From IMG/VR virus record IMGVR_UViG_3300044733_003641, positions 1 through 50,234 of that record: a DNA stretch of 50,234 nt; one strand, 5' to 3'. Within the stretch, counting starts at the first letter, position 1; every line of letters starts with the position of its first letter. Positions 8,210 to 15,442 of this stretch are shown in pieces. The notes beneath the pieces are model-generated. The model was given only the letters and a program-made list of their open reading frames with translations, was not told the DNA's origin and did no database searches. The DNA comes from a virus. A program made the position numbers and the translations under genes.

Positions 8210-11068
8210 TTAATTTCTGTTTTGGTTAATAGATTGAAGTATATTTTCTAGAGCATCACCTTCAAATAACATTGTATCGCCCATTACTGTATTAATAATT
8301 CTTTTTTTCTTATCCAAAATATCATAAATGATACCCTCGATTGTGTTTTCAAAAATTGGATAATAGACAACTACGTTATTTTTCTGACCATAACGATATG
8401 CTCTATCTTCTGCTTGGGAATGGTCTGATGGAAGAAAGGATAGATCATTCATAATTACAGTTTCTGCTGCGGTGAGTGTAAGCCCCACCCCTGCGGCTTT
8501 AATGTTACCCACGAATACTTTAACCTTTTCATCGGTTTGGAATTTATCAACAGCATCTTGCCTTTCGCCTTTAGGAGTTGATCCGTCAAGTTTTACAGCT
8601 ATCTTCTTGAAGTGTGAGTAGATAGTGTTAAGTGATTCTGTAAAATTGCAAAAAATGATCACTTTTTTATCTTGGTCTAAAATATTTTCACAAAGTTCTA
8701 TGGTTTGAGAAACCTTTTCGTTGGCGATAATTTGTCTAACCTTTGCGATTTTGGAAAATTGCATAGTTAAAGAATTTGACTCACCTCCCTTATCATACCA
8801 TTCGTAGTATTCCCCCATAACTTCTTCGTATTCCCGAGATTTCAATCGCATATAAATTGGAGAAATTATTTTTTCAGGTAAGTCTAGTACGTCGTTTTTT
8901 AACCTTCGTAACACAAAAGGTTTTGTTCTTTCGTAAAGTTCTTCCAAATTTGACGCACCACTTACATTCCATATTTTTCTGTTACCAGCACGGAACTGAT
9001 ACCCATTACAATAACGCCTGACATAGGCCATCCAATTCTGAGCAACATTGCAGTCTACCAAATTGAGCAGATTGAAATAATTTATTGGTCGAGATGTCAC
9101 GGGAGTCCCTGTTAACAACCAAGTTCTTTGTGATATTTTACTGATGTCATTTACAAGTTTGGTTCTCTGTGCTTGAACATTACAGATCGCGTGGGCTTCA
9201 TCAACTATTATCAAATCAAATTTTGCGTCACGTATTATTGATTCCGAATCTTTTTCTAATGTGTGAAAATTTTTCAAAATATCGTAGTTGATAATAACGT
9301 AATCGGCATCCTCCCATTTTTTACCTTCCACTATGGATATAGATTTATCAGTATAGTTTTCAAGTTCCCGTTTCCAATTTATTTTCAATGATGCAGGGCA
9401 AATAACAAGAACTTTGTTTGTATTTGACTCTATTGACGCAACTACAGCTGTTGTTGTATTGTGAGTCACAATACAATGTTCTGCAACATACAGGTTGTCT
9501 ACAGAATCTACTGAAATACAAGTACATTCGTATTCACCTTGTTTTTCAATCTTACTAATATATCTACCTGTTTGATATTTTTGTGGTTCATTATATCTAT
9601 CAGATTTTCTTTTTAATCTGAATGGATTCATACCTTTAGGTAGTTTTATATTCAATCGGTAGGATGGTCTACATTCAATTCTTTCCCCGTTTTTTTTATA
9701 AAAACTTTTTCTCTTTCTTTTACGTACAATTCCGCCCAAAGTATGAACAATTTCACACAAATCATCACAAAGTTTCTCAGATACCGTTGAAAATTCTGTA
9801 CCACAAAAATTTCCATTTTTAGATAACATACAATGGCCGTCGGTGTCCATCAATCCTTGGAGGATTGCAAGACGATTATTTACAGATGTATATTTGTATA
9901 TGTCAGGTATAAATTTATTATGTGAACGAGTATGAGATAGTGATAGATTCTTTAATGGTTCACCAATAGAAATGGAGCAGGTTCGTTTATTATCGTATTG
10001 TTTATTTTCTTTAATCTTAAAATCACCAAATAATTCATCGAAATCATCTCGATGAGTTTCGAACCTACATGAAATACTTTGGATATGACCGTCCCCCAAA
10101 ATTAGACCTAATAGATAGGGGTCTATTGGTACTTCCTCGTTATTTTCAAACTCAATTGGTTCTACTATGGGTATTTGCCATTTGTTTGCTCCGTTGGACC
10201 CTCGATAGTGAGTGTTTATTGAGTATGTTCTAAAATTATTGTATCCACGACCTTGATCTTGTATAATATGATTTTCATACATTTGTTTCGTGGATAATGT
10301 AAGAGTTTTCTTCAACCTATTGTTATTGGAGTTTTTACCATGGTTAGAAGAAGATACTGACCAGAGATGTGACTCATCGGTAAAGATAAAAAATCCATCG
10401 TTGAACGTAACTTTATATGTCTCTCGTATACCCTGAGGAAAAACACCGATTACATTAACTGGTTTTCCGTTTGAGCCAATGACTTTGTCACCAATCATAA
10501 TATCACCCATTTTTTTGGTCCCATTTGGTGTGTATATCAAAGTTTGGTTTGACAACGCTTTACCTAGGCCCAAATCATCCGCTAAAATATACTTTTTGTT
10601 TTCACACAAAGTTTTTACACCTTCTTTTTGATGTTCGAGTAATGGTCGATGTGAGTATTTCTCAAAATCAATTTCTACGTTTTTGATTTTATTATCTTTG
10701 ATTACCGCGGCTTTTGGTATCCAAATATCATGTAAACCCTGATTTTCAAAATAATATCCCCACACGTGATAAGCGGTGTCTTTTTCAACTAAAAGTTTTT
10801 CTATCCAAATTTGTGTTGGTACTTCTATAAACATTTTTTCATTTGCAATTTTACTCGCAAAATATGTGTCCAATTGTACCCATTTTTTCGCAACCTTTGG
10901 TTCTCTTTTGTGATATTTAATCACATATTCGGTTTGAGTTGCGTTAGGAAAAAATTTAGGATTTGAATCCCTTTTGTGTTTTAATTTAAGAATAAAGTTG
11001 TTCGCACCTTCATAACGATCTATAATATCTAAGGCTTGATTTTCTCTTGCGTTTAATTGACTATCCAA
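8210..11068 (-). CDS. SNF2-family DNA helicase/ATPase interrupted by an intein
   Basis: After removal of the intein (residues 171-537) the product is a 585-residue SNF2/SMARCAL1-like ATPase that would translocate on DNA, for instance to anneal strands or remodel forks; in T4 the comparable role is UvsW, though the family differs. Visible motifs: Q-like HQKEG at 146, Walker A LADDLGLGK to residue 170 continuing as TTT at 538, DEAH at 623-626, LTGTP at 652-656, and motifs V/VI near the C-terminus (AGVGLTLTAAE, QAEDRAYRYGQ). The start is a TTG at 11068: no in-frame ATG occurs before residue 79 and a stop lies just upstream. It is divergent from the gene at 11118; the short A+T-rich gap should hold both promoters. 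Confidence 0.9.
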   Translation of the reverse strand: MDSQLNARENQALDIIDRYEGANNFILKLKHKRDSNPKFFPNATQTEYVIKYHKREPKVAKKWVQLDTYFASKIANEKMFIEVPTQIWIEKLLVEKDTAYHVWGYYFENQGLHDIWIPKAAVIKDNKIKNVEIDFEKYSHRPLLEHQKEGVKTLCENKKYILADDLGLGKALSNQTLIYTPNGTKKMGDIMIGDKVIGSNGKPVNVIGVFPQGIRETYKVTFNDGFFIFTDESHLWSVSSSNHGKNSNNNRLKKTLTLSTKQMYENHIIQDQGRGYNNFRTYSINTHYRGSNGANKWQIPIVEPIEFENNEEVPIDPYLLGLILGDGHIQSISCRFETHRDDFDELFGDFKIKENKQYDNKRTCSISIGEPLKNLSLSHTRSHNKFIPDIYKYTSVNNRLAILQGLMDTDGHCMLSKNGNFCGTEFSTVSEKLCDDLCEIVHTLGGIVRKRKRKSFYKKNGERIECRPSYRLNIKLPKGMNPFRLKRKSDRYNEPQKYQTGRYISKIEKQGEYECTCISVDSVDNLYVAEHCIVTHNTTTAVVASIESNTNKVLVICPASLKINWKRELENYTDKSISIVEGKKWEDADYVIINYDILKNFHTLEKDSESIIRDAKFDLIIVDEAHAICNVQAQRTKLVNDISKISQRTWLLTGTPVTSRPINYFNLLNLVDCNVAQNWMAYVRRYCNGYQFRAGNRKIWNVSGASNLEELYERTKPFVLRRLKNDVLDLPEKIISPIYMRLKSREYEEVMGEYYEWYDKGGESNSLTMQFSKIAKVRQIIANEKVSQTIELCENILDQDKKVIIFCNFTESLNTIYSHFKKIAVKLDGSTPKGERQDAVDKFQTDEKVKVFVGNIKAAGVGLTLTAAETVIMNDLSFLPSDHSQAEDRAYRYGQKNNVVVYYPIFENTIEGIIYDILDKKKRIINTVMGDTMLFEGDALENILQSINQNRN
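9458..10558 (-). mobile_element. Class 3-like intein with LAGLIDADG endonuclease in helicase Walker A
   Basis: The 367-residue intein (A171-N537 of the helicase) lies exactly in the ATP-binding loop, between GLGK and TTT. It starts with Ala instead of Cys or Ser, ends in VTHN, and the next residue is Thr. The three residues of the WCT set that define class 3 inteins can be placed: W236 in block B (SHLW), a Cys in block F (C517, or C515, in ECTCISVD) and T535 in block G. The endonuclease part shows both LAGLIDADG helices, GLILGDG near 321-327 and GLMDTDG near 405-411, so homing may still be active. Class 3 inteins are known from phage-related helicases, including SNF2 proteins. The boundaries are supported by the perfect restoration of the Walker A loop. 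Confidence 0.9.
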
Positions 11069-11102
11069 AACAAAAATAAATTAAATATAATAATATTATG
11101 AA

Positions 11103-11110
11103 TATTTATC
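11103..11110 (+). promoter_or_regulatory. TATTTATC box upstream of gp14-like gene
   Basis: The box TATTTATC lies seven bases before the ATG at 11118, in the 49-base gap shared with the divergent helicase gene. It is one of the recurring TATTTAT boxes. Confidence 0.4.
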
Positions 11111-11117
11111 AAGAAGT

Positions 11118-11633
11118 ATGGCACAAAATCAAGTTCCAATCACAAGATTAGGTAAATTTTTCGGTCAGGAAGATTTCGATTTGGATGTTAGTATGGGTCG
11201 TGAATGGCTCGATGGTGATATGAATTTTACCATTGTTGTCTATCGCGTAAACAAACAAAAAACAAATCAAGACGATGTTTATGGCGAGGCGGTACCTCAA
11301 TCCATAGAGTTTTTACCACCAATATCAGTAAACGCTTATTTGCAAATTATGCAACCAGATATGGCTTTCTTGGGTAATTCCAAGGTTATACAAAACGAAC
11401 CGGGTAATATCAGATTCGCTATCTACCAAAAAGATTTGGATGACCTACAAGTTTCCATTAGTTTGGGTGATTACATCGGTTATTGGATTACCGAAAATCA
11501 AGTAAGATATTATTCAGTTGTTGATAAGGGGATACCCAATTATGACAACAAACATACCTATGCAGGATATAAACCTTTTTATGTCAGTTACATTGCAACA
11601 CCAGTAACTGCTAACGAATTTATGGGGATTTAA
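11118..11633 (+). CDS. Putative neck protein (gp14-like)
   Basis: A 171-residue protein without clear family motifs. It has a DDVYGEA segment near residue 54, which recalls the FGED segment of T4 gp14, and then beta strands (DLQVSISLGDYIGYWI, QVRYYSVVD, PFYVSYIA) in the same order as the C-terminal half of gp14. The T4 order 13-14-15-18-19 agrees with a gp15-like gene and the sheath gene downstream. It is shorter than T4 gp14 (256 residues). The protease gene follows after only six bases, so the two are probably co-transcribed. The identity is an inference; a general virion protein is the fall-back. Confidence 0.45.
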   Translation: MAQNQVPITRLGKFFGQEDFDLDVSMGREWLDGDMNFTIVVYRVNKQKTNQDDVYGEAVPQSIEFLPPISVNAYLQIMQPDMAFLGNSKVIQNEPGNIRFAIYQKDLDDLQVSISLGDYIGYWITENQVRYYSVVDKGIPNYDNKHTYAGYKPFYVSYIATPVTANEFMGI

Positions 11634-11639
11634 GTTTAA

Positions 11640-13559
11640 ATGATGAAAACTCAAATTATTAGAGAATTAATTCAGAAATTAAGATCTGAAAACAAAGACG
11701 ATAATGTTACTGGAATATCATATAGTAATAAGATTATCAATGGGAAATTTACGAACCACTTAAGTGTTACATTTTATGTTCAACGTAAAATTAATAAAGA
11801 TGAGATAAATCCTCAATTTTTAATACCTGATAAAATTGAATATTCAGGATATGAATTTTTAACGGATGTTAGTACGGTTGAAGTTGATTATTCTTCAGCT
11901 GAATGTCCCGATAGTTTTTATGATTGGCAAACTAATCCAATCCCATTCGAGAAAGTATCTAAACTCTCGGGTGGTACTAATATTTTATTTTGTACATTAG
12001 GGGGGTTAGTCATTGATAACACCACCAACTCTCTCGCGGGATTGACTAATGCTCATTGTGGTTGGTGGAAAAACATAAATTCAGATGTAAATCCTTTTTT
12101 TCCTTTGAATTATGGAACAACACAAATATATTACAATGGTACAAACAACGATGCTCAAATTGTTGGTATCCAAAAAAGATATAGTCCAGGTTTTAGACCA
12201 CCAACAACAACTAAAGTTGATGCTGCTTTATTAACAGTACCATATGATTTAATAGATTTTACAACATCTTATCGACAGGTAGGACTTACAGGTTGGACAC
12301 AACCTATGGATTTTGCCACAACAGAAGAAATAGATAATTTGATTTTTACAAAAGGAAATTTATACAGTACAGGAATAACCACAGGTGCTAAGGGTGAGGG
12401 TGAAATGAAGTTGGTGTGTGTAGCAACACACTTTTATCATGAATTCCGAGGTATTCCACAAGTTGAGGATATGGTTGTTTATGTTGCTAGTGCTACAACA
12501 ACACCCAATGGTACCGCGTGTCCTTACCCGATTTATTATGGTGATAGTGGATCAATTGTTTCGGCAGACATAAATGGTGTACGTAAAATAATTGGATTGG
12601 GAAGTTTGATGGTTACATATCGTACACCTTCAGGTGATCCTCTTTATGGTGCTGGGGTAGTAAGAATTGATAACATTGTCGAAAGTCTTGATATTTCACC
12701 TTGGACAGGTCAAACAGATATTTCTTTTTCGAGCACTGCGAACACAGAAACGTATTATACAGAATCAAATTACAATAACAAAACCATACAATTATCTGGT
12801 AAAACTTTTTGGCAATGGGGACAAATTGTAACCACACCCACACCATCTGTCACTGTCACCCCAACTTTATCCTATAATTCAACACCATATCCAACAGTTA
12901 CTCCGACAATCACACAAACAGTCACTCGTACCCCAGATCCCAATTGTTCACCATTTACGAATGTTATTTGTTATACTTATCGAATTGATTTTCTACCCCT
13001 TGGAATTTCAAATTCCTTTTATCCCACACTATCTATTTGGGTAACATACAAAGATTGTTTTGACCCAAATATTATTAAGTTGGTAGAAGTCCCATTAAAT
13101 ATTCCAAAATTTATATGTTCATCAGAAGTACCAATTGTGGTTAATAGTAAAGAAAATACAGCTACAGATGGATGTCCTGACATTGAGGACTTCACATCAA
13201 TCACAAAACTTGAGGTTTGTGGTTCACATTGTCCACCACCTAATCCAACCCCATCCGCAACTCCTACAAATTATTTATTGTATAGTAATTTACTACCAGC
13301 ACAAGGATCTACGACTTTTGAATTAGCATGTTCTAGACTCACCTCGGAAACTGCAATTTTATGGGGTTATAGTACAAAACCCTTGAGTGAGATGGGGTTA
13401 GCGGATGTGATTTATGATATAAACACAAATCTACCAAAACAAACATTTGGTCTTAGATTTAGAGCATTTAGTGCGACCCCAGATGTCTCGACTCAAAAAT
13501 ATGTTATTTATTGGCAGAATAGTGGTAGTTCGATAACATCTGTTGAACCTTGTATTTAA
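11640..13559 (+). CDS. Trypsin-like serine protease with Pro/Thr linkers and C-terminal Cys-containing domain
   Basis: The 639-residue protein has an N-terminal domain (about 1-90) of the type that precedes the catalytic domain in bacterial S1-like proteases, then a chymotrypsin-fold protease domain (about 110-350). The catalytic triad is visible: H139 (TNAHC), D194 (KVDAALL) and S304 (GDSGS). A Pro/Thr-rich linker follows (399-434, nucleotides about 12834-12941), then a domain with several Cys residues, a second short Pro/Thr linker (NPTPSATPTN) and a final beta-rich domain. There is no evident signal peptide. A second ATG directly follows the first. Its place between neck-type genes argues for a virion-attached enzyme that could cut host surface proteins or process phage proteins. 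It is not the usual T4 prohead protease gp21. The substrate is unknown. Confidence 0.8.
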   Translation: MMKTQIIRELIQKLRSENKDDNVTGISYSNKIINGKFTNHLSVTFYVQRKINKDEINPQFLIPDKIEYSGYEFLTDVSTVEVDYSSAECPDSFYDWQTNPIPFEKVSKLSGGTNILFCTLGGLVIDNTTNSLAGLTNAHCGWWKNINSDVNPFFPLNYGTTQIYYNGTNNDAQIVGIQKRYSPGFRPPTTTKVDAALLTVPYDLIDFTTSYRQVGLTGWTQPMDFATTEEIDNLIFTKGNLYSTGITTGAKGEGEMKLVCVATHFYHEFRGIPQVEDMVVYVASATTTPNGTACPYPIYYGDSGSIVSADINGVRKIIGLGSLMVTYRTPSGDPLYGAGVVRIDNIVESLDISPWTGQTDISFSSTANTETYYTESNYNNKTIQLSGKTFWQWGQIVTTPTPSVTVTPTLSYNSTPYPTVTPTITQTVTRTPDPNCSPFTNVICYTYRIDFLPLGISNSFYPTLSIWVTYKDCFDPNIIKLVEVPLNIPKFICSSEVPIVVNSKENTATDGCPDIEDFTSITKLEVCGSHCPPPNPTPSATPTNYLLYSNLLPAQGSTTFELACSRLTSETAILWGYSTKPLSEMGLADVIYDINTNLPKQTFGLRFRAFSATPDVSTQKYVIYWQNSGSSITSVEPCI

Positions 13560-13614
13560 TACTCAGTCTTTACCTATTCGATCATTTAATATCAATATAA
13601 TATCTTCTGATTAA

Positions 13615-13622
13615 TATTTACC
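13615..13622 (+). promoter_or_regulatory. Variant TATTTACC box upstream of gp15-like gene
   Basis: TATTTACC lies four bases before the ATG at 13627. It is a diverged member of the TATTTAT box series, so confidence is lower. Confidence 0.25.
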
Positions 13623-13626
13623 ATAA

Positions 13627-15165
13627 ATGGCTCTACCTAAAAAAGTAATACCAAATATTAATTTAGTCCCTCCAAAAATTTTACTTGAGAGGAGAGAACA
13701 ATTATTACAGGATATTACAGAAGACGGAACATATCTTCCAAAGAATTTGGGTTATGCCGAAATGGATAGAGGATTTTTAGATTTTGTTAAAAATGAACTT
13801 AAAACAGTTGTTGAGGGAAAAGTAATTCCAACAATTGACATTCTTATAACAACACAAAACTGGGCACAATTTACTCAAACTTGGTCTTTTCAAGATTTGA
13901 ACGGCAACACCGAACCACCCTTTATTACGGTGGTGAGAGTTCCTGAAGTAAAATATGGTACAAATCCTGCGACTCTTTATAATATCCCAAACCAAAAAGA
14001 ATTTTTCTATGCAGCTGTACCTACTTGGAATGGTAATGTAAAGGGGCTTGACATTTATAAAATACCACAACCAGTACCTGTTGATATCTCGTTTAGTGTA
14101 AAAATTGTTTGTAATCGAATGAGAGAACTCAACGAGTTTAACAAAAATGTTCTTCAGACATTCGCATCACGTCAAGCGTACACTAAAGTTAATGGGCACT
14201 TTATCCCAATTGTAAACACAAACATAAGTGATGAATCTGTCACACAGGTTGATAAAAGAAGATTTTACATCCAAAATTATGATTTCACACTTTTGGGATT
14301 CCTATTAGATCAAGATAAGTTCGAGGTAGCACCTGCGGTCTCTAGAGTTCTTAATGTTTTTGAGACCAATATGAAACCCATAAATCGTAAAAGAAAAAGA
14401 TTCCCTGTGAATGAAGGTGTCTTTGATCTTACGATTCAAGCGGTAAGAAACTCCCCTGTTATTAGGACAATCAGTGTTGATTATACAGGTACTTTTACAA
14501 TTTTATCAACCCAAAATGTGAGTACCTATGATTTGTTTGTTAGGTTAAACACCAGTACAGAGTTTGACTATTATGGGACAAATGTTGTCAATTTTGAGGT
14601 GAATACTGGTGACCAGTTACGATTTGAAATTACTCAAGAAAATGCCGACCCAACTTCTACCATAACATATGGGGTATCTTTTTTAGGTTCACCACAAAAT
14701 TTAACTTTCGATTTACCAACCCCGTCAATTACCCCAACAAACACAATAACCCCTTCTATTACACCAACGAGTAGTTTGACACCAACACCATCAATAACCC
14801 CAACAAAGTCAACAACACCAACGAATAGTTTGACACCAACACCTACTATCACTCCGACAAAAACTTCTAGTTTATGTCAATCTTTGGAATTAATTTGTAA
14901 TAATTATGAAATAACCAATACAACGTCTTCAGCACAACCACTTTTATTAGTATATTCAGCATGTACAAATCAACCGACAGTATCATCAATTACTTTGAGT
15001 TCTGGACAAACCACTAACTTTTGTGCAGTAGCATACACAATAGCTTATTCTGGTGGTCATATAATTAATCAAACGGGAACTTGTGGAAAATTCTGTTCTT
15101 CATTTACAAACATTTTCCTACATATACCAAATTTGACTCCAACACCTACTCCAAGTCTATCGTAA
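13627..15165 (+). CDS. Putative tail completion / sheath stabiliser (gp15-like) with C-terminal Pro/Thr linker
   Basis: Residues 1-250 resemble the T4 gp15 family: a helix at 50-62, a long strand region, then VPVDISFSVKIVCNRMRELNE near 151-170, FASRQAY near 179 and a DKRRFYIQNYDFTLLGFLLDQDKF-like ending (209-232). This is the order found in gp15, which caps the tail and joins it to the neck. The gene stands before the sheath gene, as expected. The remainder is unusual: a beta domain (about 265-360), a Thr/Pro/Ser-rich linker (364-414), then a domain with several Cys residues and a short Pro/Thr tail. The same architecture of linker followed by Cys-containing domain occurs in the protease upstream. 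The displayed domain may project from the virion. The gp15 call is moderate; the linker is seen directly. Confidence 0.55.
   Translation: MALPKKVIPNINLVPPKILLERREQLLQDITEDGTYLPKNLGYAEMDRGFLDFVKNELKTVVEGKVIPTIDILITTQNWAQFTQTWSFQDLNGNTEPPFITVVRVPEVKYGTNPATLYNIPNQKEFFYAAVPTWNGNVKGLDIYKIPQPVPVDISFSVKIVCNRMRELNEFNKNVLQTFASRQAYTKVNGHFIPIVNTNISDESVTQVDKRRFYIQNYDFTLLGFLLDQDKFEVAPAVSRVLNVFETNMKPINRKRKRFPVNEGVFDLTIQAVRNSPVIRTISVDYTGTFTILSTQNVSTYDLFVRLNTSTEFDYYGTNVVNFEVNTGDQLRFEITQENADPTSTITYGVSFLGSPQNLTFDLPTPSITPTNTITPSITPTSSLTPTPSITPTKSTTPTNSLTPTPTITPTKTSSLCQSLELICNNYEITNTTSSAQPLLLVYSACTNQPTVSSITLSSGQTTNFCAVAYTIAYSGGHIINQTGTCGKFCSSFTNIFLHIPNLTPTPTPSLS
14716..14868 (+). repeat. In-frame Pro/Thr/Ser-rich peptide repeats
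   Basis: The stretch codes for tandem variations on a six-residue unit such as SITPTN, SITPTS and SLTPTP (residues 364-414 of the gp15-like protein). The DNA repeat is imperfect, with synonymous and conservative changes, so selection appears to act on the protein. It should form an extended, flexible linker. A shorter one of the same kind is in the protease gene near 12834-12941. Confidence 0.8.
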
Positions 15166-15321
15166 TCAGTCCTCACCATAGATATCTTTTTTCTTAGTAC
15201 AGTTTTGATCTATAAGTTTTTCTAAGAACTTATAGATTTTTATTCCGTTGTCATCACAATATTTTTTCAATTTATTGTGGGAATCCACCGAAATTTTAAT
15301 GTTTTTGGTTGATTTTTTCAT
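15166..15321 (-). CDS. Small ribbon-helix-helix-like protein (51 residues)
   Basis: An ATG at 15321 opens a 51-residue frame that ends at the base next to the gp15-like stop codon on the other strand. The protein is basic and begins MKKSTKNIKISVDSHNKLKKY: a short beta strand (NIKISVD) followed by two helices (SHNKLKKYCDDNG and YKFLEKLID), the pattern of Arc/MetJ/CopG-type ribbon-helix-helix DNA-binding proteins. A GGAGG lies about 20 bases upstream of the ATG. It would repress or tune transcription, possibly of the adjacent sheath gene, as a dimer. The function is inferred from fold pattern; there is no proof that the gene is expressed. Confidence 0.6.
   Translation of the reverse strand: MKKSTKNIKISVDSHNKLKKYCDDNGIKIYKFLEKLIDQNCTKKKDIYGED
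15208..15241 (+). terminator. Possible terminator hairpin after gp15-like gene
   Basis: A perfect 11-base inverted repeat (ATCTATAAGTT / AACTTATAGAT, 15208-15218 and 15227-15237) with an eight-base loop is followed by a T run. It lies about 40 bases after the gp15-like stop. It also lies inside the small minus-strand gene, so it could be coding sequence by chance. The stem is A+T-rich, hence weak. Confidence 0.4.
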
Positions 15322-15400
15322 TAAGGATAAAAAAAGATAATTTTTTCCTCCTAATATAAATAAGTTTTTATAAAAAAAAATACTTTATCGATTAAGATAA

Positions 15401-15408
15401 TATTTATA
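15401..15408 (+). promoter_or_regulatory. TATTTATA box upstream of tail sheath gene
   Basis: TATTTATA lies 34 bases before the sheath ATG. A TATAAATA, identical to the T4 late promoter box, is also present at 15355-15362. Either or both could drive the sheath gene. The leader is A-rich and has no Shine-Dalgarno sequence. Confidence 0.4.
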
Positions 15409-15442
15409 TCAATAAAACCTAAAAAAATAAAAAAATCATCAT

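Noticed and set aside
14716-14868. Tandem repeat considered as CRISPR-like or regulatory iteron
   Set aside because: The repeats keep the reading frame and vary at the DNA level while keeping the Thr/Pro pattern, so they are a protein linker.
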